64,000 nucleotides of DNA from Phytophthora quininea (GCA_011947345.1 JAAVTG010000531.1:930001-994000); one strand, 5' to 3'; positions 21,945 to 32,458 are shown, numbered from the stretch's first letter. The notes: a model not told the origin generated them from the letters alone. Numbers and translations: made by a program.

Positions 21945-23025
21945 GAAACAGAAATGAAGGGAGACTTGGTGTTCTGCAGTTCCTACGCTATTCAGGTGGT
22001 TGAGCCGGAGATACAGCAGGAGCGCCAAATAGTTGGCCATGAACATCATCATGATTTGCTGAGTTTGGACGTCTCTAGCACTTTGCTGCTGCGCGAGCTG
22101 CAGTCGCAACTGGCATTCACGTTCCTCACGAGCGGCTTCTCGGTCCCGACGAAGCTCTGCATCCCTGGCTGCTTGGCGCCGCTCTATGATCATGACCATT
22201 CCGATCATACTGTTATCCGCGGAAGGTGGAGATTCATTCACACCAACGAGTCAATGAAAGAGTCGAGCCGGATTCGATGTTAGCTGTTTGGCTCAGCGTT
22301 ATCGGTGGAGACGGATTTGTTTTCCTTGCAGCAAAGTTCTGGAGTCGCTTGGACAAATTCACCAACCCAGTAGGACTTAATCCGGAGCGGGAGTCGCTTG
22401 CAGTGGTTGAGGTGGTGGCTGCAAGATTGAGTCTCGCGCAGGCGTCTCGGGTGACGAGCCGGACGTAGACGGCGGTGTAGAGGATGATGAATGCCCCGGA
22501 GATGAAGAGGAAGGGGCAGACGGAGCCGGAATCTGCTCCTGCAGTCTGCTATCGGAAGTTGTTTTTACAGCAGGCGGTTCGTCGTTTTCCAACAAGTCGT
22601 TCTCTGATTCCGTTTCCTCGGCGACGTTGAAGGCTGTTATAGCCTGAGAAACGAAGCGTTGGCTTTCGATGTCCGCATCGTCGGCAACCTCGCCGCTTTC
22701 ACTATCGTCATCATTCGACGACGCCATCCCGCAACATACTTCGATCCTTTGAATAATCGTTTGGTCCTCTTTACTTCAGTCGGCAGGAACTTGCGCTTCA
22801 AACTGTCACCGTCTCGTTGAGGCCATCCAGCAGGTAGGTGGGAGTTGTAGAGCGAAGCAATGTTTTCCCACTGCTCGCCACCGAAAGGAAGTTGAGTCTC
22901 GACAAGCTCCAGCATTCCTGTACCCCAGAGCACTAGACGCCTCCACGCTCACATACACGAAATACGTACTGTCGACTACGGCCTTTTTTAAGTTTTTCCC
23001 CTTTAGTTTTCCTCGTGCTGGGCAT
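21885..23025 (-). pseudogene. Harbinger partner: Myb-like (DUF6818-type) protein
   Basis: ATG at 23025 (MPSTRKTKGEKLKKGRSRQY). The Myb/SANT-like core is LPFGGEQWENIASLYNSHLP followed by GWPQRDGDSLKRKF, at 22,900-22,790, the pattern of oomycete DUF6818 proteins. An acidic S/P-rich middle (22,727-22,377) and an R/E/Q coiled region (22,241-22,000: RRQAARDAELRRDREAAREE) follow. Frame shifts occur near 22,960, 22,740 and 22,300. In PIF/Harbinger elements such a DNA-binding partner brings the transposase to the element ends; that function is by analogy. Confidence 0.6.
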
Positions 23026-23721
23026 CGTCAAGTTCAAGGCTGTTAGCTGTCTGCGCGCTGGTGAATTGTGAAATGTCAACCGCGACAGGATTGTAGGATA
23101 GTGGTTATAGCTCGACGTCTCCAAAACTGACCTACCGCCAAGGTGATTTCTTTGGTTCTGAGGAACCGGACAAACAGAGTAGCACAACACAAGTTTGCTC
23201 AGACGTTTTTTTCGTCTTACCACCGCTTGTGAGTGCTTTGTGTTGTGGCTGCTACAGCATATGTGCGTGGTATGTGCTACCACAAATGACACTCTAGTGC
23301 GATTTTGGAAGTCCACCATTGCTAGGACAGATTATTTCGGTTTATCTCTATCGCTACACGGGTCGGGATGCATTTGAGGTACAAAATTGTTCTATAGTAA
23401 CGCATTGATAGAGGCGGTCATAAATGTTTTGTATTATTTGCTGACTCAGTACAGTAGAATGCAGAAAGGGCATATTTACGACAATCTCGTGTGAAACCCA
23501 CTGTGACATGCTACGAAGCATACGTCACATTTCTAAACAAAATTACATTAGTGGTTCTCACAGTAAGTAGTTTTGTAGATGGTAAAATGGTCCAATCAGA
23601 GCATGCAGAATTTCACCTGAAGCCAACCTGCAGATGCCATTTTCGCGTCGCCACCATACTATATGACTTGAAGTAGATTAGAGCGCAGGTTTGCATGTTG
23701 AATCGTATTGGCTGACTATAC
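23026..23721. other. Spacer between Harbinger remnant and DUF7869 element
   Basis: About 700 bases, moderately AT-rich. No gene, tRNA or obvious repeat recognised. Confidence 0.4.
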
Positions 23722-23769
23722 ATATGAGAGACATTTTATCAAAAGTATCCTTATGGCCATTTTGAGGTT
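23722..23769 (+). repeat. 48-base terminal inverted repeat, left
   Basis: Every base is the complement of 26228-26275. Similarity stops sharply on the inner side after GAGGTT and on the outer side before ATATGAG. Confidence 0.9.
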
Positions 23770-24045
23770 ATTTAATGACTAGTCTAGGGCGAAACGGTGG
23801 CATCTTAGCTACCCCCAGAGCCATTTTACATCTGAAAATTCGATGGAGAAGCAAAGTCATGCCGTGGTGAAGACATGCATCACGCCCAGGTGACCAAAAA
23901 TGCCGATTTCACATTTTTACATGTTCTTTAAGCTGAAATCCAGGACTTTCTGATCAGCCAATCCACGCGCGTTAAAACACACTAGAACAATTTCAAAATG
24001 ACATTTGAATAAGATATTGAGATAAAAAAATGTTTCTGGTTATTC

Positions 24046-24073
24046 CAAAGTATCCTTAACAGTGTAGCCATTT
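24046..24073 (+). repeat. Internal partial copy of the TIR motif
   Basis: AAAGTATCCTTA then GCCATTT, with 8 bases between, resembles AAAAGTATCCTTATGGCCATTTT of the terminal repeat in the same orientation as the left end. A third 12-base match (ATCAAAAGTATC) is at 25222-25233, inside the intron. Confidence 0.5.
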
Positions 24074-24076
24074 GTA

Positions 24077-26133
24077 CTACACTATAGCTTCTTTACCTTC
24101 GTCGTCGTCGTCGACTTGCTCGTTCTCCTCCTGCTTGTCTAGCTCGTGCTCGTTCTCCTTCTCCTTCTGCTCGTTTTCCTCGTCTCTTTGCTTTCTTTTG
24201 TTGTCGGCTCTGCTGCGCCGCGCCCGCTTAATCTCTCGTGCAGTCTCTGCAATGGACTCTGAGGGCTTCTGGTAAATTGGATCGTCAGCAAACTGACTAG
24301 GCACGAACGGAAGCACCTTGCTGTAGATGTCAGAAATCTTCTCAGGATTCAGCGCCTTGTCTTCGGCTTTGGGAACTGCGTTCCATGCGCTCGTAAACTC
24401 CGCCAGCGACTGTGCTTTTGGGTCTTTGTCTTTATAAAGCCTTACCCAGACGCCTTTCGCCGCGGGGGTTTCTTTACACTCCACAAAGCCTGGCTTCTCG
24501 CGCGTCATTCGAAAAATATGATACTTTTGTATACCAGCCAGCTTTCGGTATCTAGCTGCAAAAACCTTTTCGATGCCCAAAAGGATGGCTCTCCTCCTCG
24601 AGGTTCACAACGCTAACGTTCTGAGTGGCTCGATCTACTGCTTCCACTAGGGTCGGCATAGTCCAGCATGACTCACGACGCATGTGTCTTTTAATAATAC
24701 CGAAACCGCGGTCACACGCGTTCTTAGTATGGCCTTTTGTGAAGAATTTCAAATTTGCTTCGTGCAAAACGCCATACTCCACCAGAAACATTAAGTACCA
24801 GACAACCTGAGAGTTCTTGTTCTGCCCCCCACAGTTGTCAGCCCACACAGTGACTCGAACGCGTGTTTCATCCACGTCAACAACTTCCTTGTTGGCGGCA
24901 TCGAAAACACAGTACAGATCCAGAGCGTGGTGCAGCATGCTTGTCACTTCATTTGCCCCTTTGCCACCCCTTCTTTCCGAATACATGAAGTGATTGTAGC
25001 TGGAGTCGTTCGCGCAATACACTCCAAATAGAGAAACAGAAATTAACGAAAGGAAACACCAGCTCGAGAAAACGTCAGGCACATGCGGCAGCGTGAGATT
25101 TTGAGCATAGTCCATGATTAAGACGATGCTGTCCTTATCGCTCTGAGCAACATCCAGGCGATAAGCAACCCTACACAAATCCATACAAAATTTAGATATA
25201 AGTCAGGAAATCATGGCAACTAATCAAAAGTATCTCTACCCACCTCATAGCTTTGGCCGACGTTAGATGCTCACCGAATACCTCGGTCTCTACAGCGTCT
25301 GCTTCAGCGATCATCCTATTGCGGTAGATCGAACACACGTCACACACCTGGCTTCTTCCGGATCATATACCAATTGTCGAGCATTTTTGTGAAGGATCCG
25401 CGTGAATGCGCTCTGTGACGGGCGTGGGGTATCTTCGTACAACTCGTCTAGGTGCTTTTTGTATTCCTCACACAGCATCTCCCATGTAAACACGGGTGGT
25501 AGCAGCGTGTGTAGGGTATACGAGAAGTAGCGCCGCTGCTTTGATGCGCCTAACGGCTTGCGCTGCACACGGACCGGAACAACCTCGCCAAACGTATCAG
25601 CAATCGACTCGAACCACCCTACAAGTAGATCTTCATCAATGGCCGCCGCGTTCTTATTCTCAGTGTTGCCATGCTCCTTAGCAGAGACCCAGCCATTTTT
25701 CAACCTTTTGCGATAGATAGATAGCGTTCTGTGGCTGATTCCGTAGGCATTCTCGAAAGCGAACTTACACGACACCGACGAATGGTAAGTAGTAGGGGAA
25801 CCGTTCTCGGGAACCTGCAGCTGTGTCGGACGTTGCGGCGGAGACCCCCAAGGCGGTTAGCAGCGACACCTGGCGCTCGCTCTTGGACGTGTGGGACACC
25901 GAGAGGAAGAAATTGATGGCCGCGTCTCGCTTCCCGACAAAGCAATGCTTGGTGCAGCACTCCACCGCTTCCAGCTTAGAAACTTGGGCGGCAACGTCCT
26001 GAAGCTCGTCGACAAGAGGCTCAGACCTGGGAACAGAGACCTCCGAAGAGGTCGGAGCGTCGTCATCGTCCGTCGGGGAGCAGCCTGCCGCTGAGGCAGC
26101 GTCGGAGGAGCCTTCGTCGCTGTCGGAAGACAT
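24077..26133 (-). CDS. DUF7869-type protein, candidate transposase
   Basis: Starts at the ATG ending at 26133 (MSSDSDEGSSDAASAAG). Order of parts: acidic N-terminus; a CC-x3-C cluster (ECCTKHCFVGKR); a short helix-turn-helix-like stretch (FENAYGISHRTLSIYRKRL); LPPVFTWEMLCEEYKKHL; a CDVC pair; an intron 25243-25171 (73 bases, GT-AG); then the DUF7869 core with MDYAQNLTLPHVPD, VWADNCGGQNKNSQVVWYL and FFTKGHTKNACDRGFG; finally a basic/acidic tail (KRKQRDEENEQKEKENE). The Asp residues in MDYAQN, ADNCGG and ACDRG could form an RNase H-like triad; this is my inference. Three frame breaks (near 25,780, 25,345, 24,575) occur. The flanking perfect inverted repeats are the main argument for a transposase role. 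Confidence 0.6.
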
Positions 26134-26227
26134 GCTTTCGGAGGGGATCGATCAGTTTTTGCGTTTTCTCGGCTCGACGAAAACTGGCACTCGAACCATC
26201 CACAGACTTCCGAGGCTCATTACAAAA

Positions 26228-26275
26228 AACCTCAAAATGGCCATAAGGATACTTTTGATAAAATGTCTCTCATAT
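26228..26275 (-). repeat. 48-base terminal inverted repeat, right
   Basis: Perfect inverted partner of 23722-23769. Confidence 0.9.
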
Positions 26276-26676
26276 ATAACCTGCAAACATTTTAATTGTA
26301 AAATTCGTAAACAAAGAGAAGCACCTCTTGTTTGCAGTGGTGTCTCGTGGTATAAATGACTCCTTCCCGACGGAATTTTAGACCGTGGTCGACTTCGCAC
26401 GAAAACAGCTCGTTTGATAAGGCTTTATCTGAAAATGTGAGGTTTTCTGGTTTTACACCAAAGTTCTAGAAAAATTCAAATGGCTCGAAAAAGCTGGTTT
26501 TGAAATTCATGTCCCCTGTATACCAAAAGCAGCTTTTCACCCAGTCGGTAAAAAGGTGGGGTTAGCGAAATAGATGGTCTTAGACGAAATAGTCCTTTTC
26601 AAACCTTAGAAAGGTTTCCAGATGCCTACATATACTGTTTAAAAAAGAATCCAGTGTCGTCTTAAAAATTATTGAT
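26276..26676. other. Spacer before the tRNA block
   Basis: About 400 AT-rich bases. No gene recognised. Confidence 0.4.
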
Positions 26677-26754
26677 GACACGATGGCCGAGTGGTCTAAG
26701 GCGCTGGTTTTAGGCACCAGTCTTCGGGCGTGGGTTCGAATCCCACTCGTGTCA
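26677..26754 (+). tRNA. tRNA-Leu (anticodon UAG)
   Basis: Seven-pair acceptor stem GACACGA/TCGTGTC, D arm GCC...GGC, anticodon stem CTGGT/ACCAG around loop TTTAGGC (anticodon TAG), T arm GTGGG/CCCAC with GGTTCGAATCC as B box, discriminator A. TTTT follows at 26756. The variable region TCTTCGGGC is only 9 bases, shorter than the 11-14 usual for leucine tRNAs. Confidence 0.92.
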
Positions 26755-27030
26755 CTTTTGTCACTTTTACAGGATGTGTGCGAAGGCGACCTCAAAGGTT
26801 TCGTCCAATTGTTTCCTCGCTTGCGAGAGTTGTTGGCCTCTTGCACAGTCCTGCGTACACTTCTATACGTGCCAGCTGTTCCCGCGGCATTTCGTCGATC
26901 TACAGCAGAAAACCAAATTCGCTGCAGAAGTTCCTCTAGTATCGGAATTCCTTCTCGTACCTGCTAGGGAAGACACCTTTATTACGACAAGCTCGATTAA
27001 GTAGGTCTCTAAAGCGATCATCGTAATCCT
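26755..27030. other. Spacer between tRNA-Leu and the array
   Basis: Contains a minus-strand open stretch without a recognised domain. At 27031 the sequence passes into the repeat unit (GGCAGCC-CGCACATTCG), which marks the left edge of the array. Confidence 0.4.
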
Positions 27031-27475
27031 GGCAGCCACCGCACATTCGTGTTTCCGAACGCCTACCATCAACAACTCGCAGCCATCTGAGCCAGTCGGC
27101 ATCCACTGCCAGTGTTTGCCAGCCTGCCAGCCTGCCAGCCGCAAGAGCGGTCATACTGGCGCACAGACGCGTCTCTATCATCTATTTTGCTGGTAGCGTT
27201 GCTATCCAGCCGCCTGGATCTTGACGGGGCCTATTGTCCTGGGTAACCACGGGCGGCCATTCCTGAAACATCTACCGCAGCGAAAGGTTTGCCGAGTTAC
27301 CTGGTGCGATGATCGGCGTTGTGCTGCAAGCCCTGTCTGTGGCGGTCGGACACCGGTGGCTCTTGGCGGTGTCGTACACAGTCGGTCAGCACGGTGTTAT
27401 CAGTGGAAGTAGCTGTGTCGTCAGATGCGCTGGTATGCGAGAAGTGTAATTTTTGGCGGAAGAAGATGGTGAAGC

Positions 27476-27548
27476 GTCCCCGTGGCCCAATGGATAAGGC
27501 ATCCGCCTACGAAGCGGGAGATTGCGGGTTCGAGTCCCGTCGGAGACT
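27476..27548 (+). tRNA. tRNA-Arg (anticodon ACG), unit 1
   Basis: 73 bases. D arm GCC...GGC, anticodon stem TCCGC/GCGGG around loop CTACGAA (ACG, read as inosine-CG), T arm GCGGG/CCCGT with GGTTCGAGTCC. The acceptor stem GTCCCCG/CGGAGAC pairs except C4 opposite A69. Discriminator T. No TTTT run follows (TTCTCTTT only). Decodes CGU/CGC/CGA. Confidence 0.9.
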
Positions 27549-27819
27549 TCTCTTTGCCGACGGGACTACCGTCGTCGTAAGCTATCGTTTCAACGCTGTT
27601 CGGCTGCTCAAGGCGGCCGTGGCCGAGCCGACTGTGGCATTCTAGTGCTGCGATCGAGGGGCAGGCGAAGGAACGCAGAGGTGGAAGTGAAGGCACGTGA
27701 TGTGTGCACCCGTGGTGACCGAGCGCAGTGCGTAGGAAGTGGCAATCGCTTTGTGGGAGGAAGGCGTAGGAGGGATCCAAGAGGGGGTCCGGTGTCGGTT
27801 TTCGGAAGCGTGGTTAGAC

Positions 27820-27891
27820 GCTCTTATGGTGTAATGGTTAGCACTCTGGACTTTGAATCCAGCGATCCGGGTTCAAATCCCGGTAGGAGCT
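27820..27891 (+). tRNA. tRNA-Gln (anticodon UUG), unit 1
   Basis: 72 bases. Acceptor GCTCTTA/TAGGAGC, anticodon stem CTGGA/TCCAG around loop CTTTGAA (TTG), T arm CCGGG/CCCGG with GGTTCAAATCC, discriminator T as in eukaryotic Gln tRNAs. A TTTTT terminator follows within 5 bases. Confidence 0.95.
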
Positions 27892-28009
27892 TGTTTTTGC
27901 GCGCATCTGGCCGCGCTCTGGCATGGTTTTGGGCGCGCCGTGTTGCTGTGGTTGTGAGAGGCGTGCAAGTGGAGATGTGATGACGGGGCAGGACGTCGTT
28001 GTTCGTGCT

Positions 28010-28081
28010 GGTCTTATGGTGTAATGGTTAGCACTCTGGACTCTGAATCCAGCGATCCGGGTTCAAATCCCGGTAGGACCT
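28010..28081 (+). tRNA. tRNA-Gln (anticodon CUG), unit 1
   Basis: 72 bases, differing from the UUG gene only at the outer acceptor pairs (GGTCTTA/TAGGACC) and in the anticodon (CTG). TTTT terminator follows. The two Gln genes are clearly duplicates of each other. Confidence 0.95.
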
Positions 28082-28349
28082 CGTTTTGCCCCGCTCCTGA
28101 TGCCTCCGTATCACTGCAAGCACTCTAGCGGCCACGCGCCCTTGCCTCCTGTCATGCTATGGACAGTGCGCACACGGGAAATATCGACACTCCTCTGCAA
28201 TCACTACCAGCATGACATGACTGTGGAGACGTCGCCGACGCCTTCACTGGTCAAATCGCCGCCCAGACCTCCGGCAGCCAACGCACATTCGTGTTTCCGA
28301 ACGCCTACCATCAACAACTCGCAGCCATCTGAGCCAGTCGGCATCCACT

Positions 28350-28390
28350 GCCAGTGTTTGCCAGCCTGCCAGCCTGCCAGCCTGCCAGCC
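28350..28390. repeat. GCCAGCCT minisatellite inside the long spacer
   Basis: Three to four tandem GCCAGCC copies per unit; units with one fewer copy are 8 bases shorter. The same motif recurs in every unit (for example 29608-29640, 30856-30882, 57058-57086). Confidence 0.85.
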
Positions 28391-28725
28391 GCAAGAGCGG
28401 TCATACTGGCGCACAGACGCGTCTCTATCATCTATTTTGCTGGTAGCGTTGCTATCCAGCCGCCTGGATCTTGACGGGGCCTATTGTCCTGGGTAACCAC
28501 GGGCGGCCATTCCTGAAACATCTACCGCAGCGAAAGGTTTGCCGAGTTACCTGGTGCGATGATCGGCGTTGTGCTGCAAGCCCTGTCTGTGGCGGTCGGA
28601 CACCGGTGGCTCTTGGCGGTGTCGTACACAGTCGGTCAGCACGGTGTTATCAGTGGAAGTAGCTGTGTCGTCAGATGCGCTGGTATGCGAGAAGTGTAAT
28701 TTTTGGCGGAAGAAGATGGTGAAGC

Positions 28726-28798
28726 GTCCCCGTGGCCCAATGGATAAGGCATCCGCCTACGAAGCGGGAGATTGCGGGTTCGAGTCCCGTCGGAGACT
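28726..28798 (+). tRNA. tRNA-Arg (ACG), unit 2
   Basis: Same sequence as the 27476 gene. Confidence 0.9.
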
Positions 28799-29069
28799 TC
28801 TCTTTGCCGACGGGACTACCGTCGTCGTAAGCTATCGTTTCAACGCTGTTCGGCTGCTCAAGGCGGCCGTGGCCGAGCCGACTGTGGCATTCTAGTGCTG
28901 CGATCGAGGGGCAGGCGAAGGAACGCAGAGGTGGAAGTGAAGGCACGTGATGTGTGCACCCGTGGTGACCGAGCGCAGTGCGTAGGAAGTGGCAATCGCT
29001 TTGTGGGAGGAAGGCGTAGGAGGGATCCAAGAGGGGGTCCGGTGTCGGTTTTCGGAAGCGTGGTTAGAC

Positions 29070-29141
29070 GCTCTTATGGTGTAATGGTTAGCACTCTGGA
29101 CTTTGAATCCAGCGATCCGGGTTCAAATCCCGGTAGGAGCT
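29070..29141 (+). tRNA. tRNA-Gln (UUG), unit 2
   Basis: Same sequence as the 27820 gene. Confidence 0.95.
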
Positions 29142-29259
29142 TGTTTTTGCGCGCATCTGGCCGCGCTCTGGCATGGTTTTGGGCGCGCCGTGTTGCTGTG
29201 GTTGTGAGAGGCGTGCAAGTGGAGATGTGATGACGGGGCAGGACGTCGTTGTTCGTGCT

Positions 29260-29331
29260 GGTCTTATGGTGTAATGGTTAGCACTCTGGACTCTGAATCC
29301 AGCGATCCGGGTTCAAATCCCGGTAGGACCT
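29260..29331 (+). tRNA. tRNA-Gln (CUG), unit 2
   Basis: Same sequence as the 28010 gene. Confidence 0.95.
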
Positions 29332-29975
29332 CGTTTTGCCCCGCTCCTGATGCCTCCGTATCACTGCAAGCACTCTAGCGGCCACGCGCCCTTGCCTCCT
29401 GTCATGCTATGGACAGTGCGCACACGGGAAATATCGACACTCCTCTGCAATCACTACCAGCATGACATGACTGTGGAGACGTCGCCGACGCCTTCACTGG
29501 TCAAATCGCCGCCCAGACCTCCGGCAGCCAACGCACATTCGTGTTTCCGAACGCCTACCATCAACAACTCGCAGCCATCTGAGCCAGTCGGCATCCACTG
29601 CCAGTGTTTGCCAGCCTGCCAGCCTGCCAGCCTGCCAGCCGCAAGAGCGGTCATACTGGCGCACAGACGCGTCTCTATCATCTATTTTGCTGGTAGCGTT
29701 GCTATCCAGCCGCCTGGATCTTGACGGGGCCTATTGTCCTGGGTAACCACGGGCGGCCATTCCTGAAACATCTACCGCAGCGAAAGGTTTGCCGAGTTAC
29801 CTGGTGCGATGATCGGCGTTGTGCTGCAAGCCCTGTCTGTGGCGGTCGGACACCGGTGGCTCTTGGCGGTGTCGTACACAGTCGGTCAGCACGGTGTTAT
29901 CAGTGGAAGTAGCTGTGTCGTCAGATGCGCTGGTATGCGAGAAGTGTAATTTTTGGCGGAAGAAGATGGTGAAGC

Positions 29976-30048
29976 GTCCCCGTGGCCCAATGGATAAGGC
30001 ATCCGCCTACGAAGCGGGAGATTGCGGGTTCGAGTCCCGTCGGAGACT
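29976..30048 (+). tRNA. tRNA-Arg (ACG), unit 3
   Basis: Same sequence as the 27476 gene. Confidence 0.9.
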
Positions 30049-30319
30049 TCTCTTTGCCGACGGGACTACCGTCGTCGTAAGCTATCGTTTCAACGCTGTT
30101 CGGCTGCTCAAGGCGGCCGTGGCCGAGCCGACTGTGGCATTCTAGTGCTGCGATCGAGGGGCAGGCGAAGGAACGCAGAGGTGGAAGTGAAGGCACGTGA
30201 TGTGTGCACCCGTGGTGACCGAGCGCAGTGCGTAGGAAGTGGCAATCGCTTTGTGGGAGGAAGGCGTAGGAGGGATCCAAGAGGGGGTCCGGTGTCGGTT
30301 TTCGGAAGCGTGGTTAGAC

Positions 30320-30391
30320 GCTCTTATGGTGTAATGGTTAGCACTCTGGACTTTGAATCCAGCGATCCGGGTTCAAATCCCGGTAGGAGCT
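30320..30391 (+). tRNA. tRNA-Gln (UUG), unit 3
   Basis: Same sequence as the 27820 gene. Confidence 0.95.
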
Positions 30392-30509
30392 TGTTTTTGC
30401 GCGCATCTGGCCGCGCTCTGGCATGGTTTTGGGCGCGCCGTGTTGCTGTGGTTGTGAGAGGCGTGCAAGTGGAGATGTGATGACGGGGCAGGACGTCGTT
30501 GTTCGTGCT

Positions 30510-30581
30510 GGTCTTATGGTGTAATGGTTAGCACTCTGGACTCTGAATCCAGCGATCCGGGTTCAAATCCCGGTAGGACCT
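30510..30581 (+). tRNA. tRNA-Gln (CUG), unit 3
   Basis: Same tRNA as 28010; its downstream T run is TTT here instead of TTTT, one base shorter. Confidence 0.93.
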
Positions 30582-31216
30582 CGTTTGCCCCGCTCCTGAT
30601 GCCTCCGTATCACTGCAAGCACTCTAGCGGCCACGCGCCCTTGCCTCCTGTCATGCTATGGACAGTGCGCACACGGGAAATATCGACACTCCTCTGCAAT
30701 CACTACCAGCATGACATGACTGTGGAGACGTCGCCGACGCCTTCACTGGTCAAATCGCCGCCCAGACCTCCGGCAGCCAACGCACATTCGTGTTTCCGAA
30801 CGCCTACCATCAACAACTCGCAGCCATCTGAGCCAGTCGGCATCCACTGCCAGTGTTTGCCAGCCTGCCAGCCTGCCAGCCGCAAGAGCGGTCATACTGG
30901 CGCACAGACGCGTCTCTATCATCTATTTTGCTGGTAGCGTTGCTATCCAGCCGCCTGGATCTTGACGGGGCCTATTGTCCTGGGTAACCACGGGCGGCCA
31001 TTCCTGAAACATCTACCGCAGCGAAAGGTTTGCCGAGTTACCTGGTGCGATGATCGGCGTTGTGCTGCAAGCCCTGTCTGTGGCGGTCGGACACCGGTGG
31101 CTCTTGGCGGTGTCGTACACAGTCGGTCAGCACGGTGTTATCAGTGGAAGTAGCTGTGTCGTCAGATGCGCTGGTATGCGAGAAGTGTAATTTTTGGCGG
31201 AAGAAGATGGTGAAGC

Positions 31217-31289
31217 GTCCCCGTGGCCCAATGGATAAGGCATCCGCCTACGAAGCGGGAGATTGCGGGTTCGAGTCCCGTCGGAGACT
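31217..31289 (+). tRNA. tRNA-Arg (ACG), unit 4
   Basis: Same sequence as the 27476 gene. Confidence 0.9.
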
Positions 31290-31560
31290 TCTCTTTGCCG
31301 ACGGGACTACCGTCGTCGTAAGCTATCGTTTCAACGCTGTTCGGCTGCTCAAGGCGGCCGTGGCCGAGCCGACTGTGGCATTCTAGTGCTGCGATCGAGG
31401 GGCAGGCGAAGGAACGCAGAGGTGGAAGTGAAGGCACGTGATGTGTGCACCCGTGGTGACCGAGCGCAGTGCGTAGGAAGTGGCAATCGCTTTGTGGGAG
31501 GAAGGCGTAGGAGGGATCCAAGAGGGGGTCCGGTGTCGGTTTTCGGAAGCGTGGTTAGAC

Positions 31561-31632
31561 GCTCTTATGGTGTAATGGTTAGCACTCTGGACTTTGAATC
31601 CAGCGATCCGGGTTCAAATCCCGGTAGGAGCT
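31561..31632 (+). tRNA. tRNA-Gln (UUG), unit 4
   Basis: Same sequence as the 27820 gene. Confidence 0.95.
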
Positions 31633-31750
31633 TGTTTTTGCGCGCATCTGGCCGCGCTCTGGCATGGTTTTGGGCGCGCCGTGTTGCTGTGGTTGTGAGA
31701 GGCGTGCAAGTGGAGATGTGATGACGGGGCAGGACGTCGTTGTTCGTGCT

Positions 31751-31822
31751 GGTCTTATGGTGTAATGGTTAGCACTCTGGACTCTGAATCCAGCGATCCG
31801 GGTTCAAATCCCGGTAGGACCT
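31751..31822 (+). tRNA. tRNA-Gln (CUG), unit 4
   Basis: Same sequence as the 28010 gene. Confidence 0.95.
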
Positions 31823-32458
31823 CGTTTTGCCCCGCTCCTGATGCCTCCGTATCACTGCAAGCACTCTAGCGGCCACGCGCCCTTGCCTCCTGTCATGCTA
31901 TGGACAGTGCGCACACGGGAAATATCGACACTCCTCTGCAATCACTACCAGCATGACATGACTGTGGAGACGTCGCCGACGCCTTCACTGGTCAAATCGC
32001 CGCCCAGACCTCCGGCAGCCAACGCACATTCGTGTTTCCGAACGCCTACCATCAACAACTCGCAGCCATCTGAGCCAGTCGGCATCCACTGCCAGTGTTT
32101 GCCAGCCTGCCAGCCTGCCAGCCGCAAGAGCGGTCATACTGGCGCACAGACGCGTCTCTATCATCTATTTTGCTGGTAGCGTTGCTATCCAGCCGCCTGG
32201 ATCTTGACGGGGCCTATTGTCCTGGGTAACCACGGGCGGCCATTCCTGAAACATCTACCGCAGCGAAAGGTTTGCCGAGTTACCTGGTGCGATGATCGGC
32301 GTTGTGCTGCAAGCCCTGTCTGTGGCGGTCGGACACCGGTGGCTCTTGGCGGTGTCGTACACAGTCGGTCAGCACGGTGTTATCAGTGGAAGTAGCTGTG
32401 TCGTCAGATGCGCTGGTATGCGAGAAGTGTAATTTTTGGCGGAAGAAGATGGTGAAGC

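Larger units (their letters stand above)
23722..26275 (-). mobile_element. Candidate TIR transposon carrying a DUF7869-type gene
   Basis: Two 48-base perfect inverted repeats (23722-23769 and 26228-26275; outermost bases ATATGAGAGACATTTTATC) enclose exactly one gene on the minus strand. The gene's ATG lies 95 bases inside the right repeat and its stop about 300 bases inside the left one. This is the layout of an autonomous DNA transposon of 2,554 bases. I could not settle a target duplication: TATA stands near both outer ends but not in register. Confidence 0.65.
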
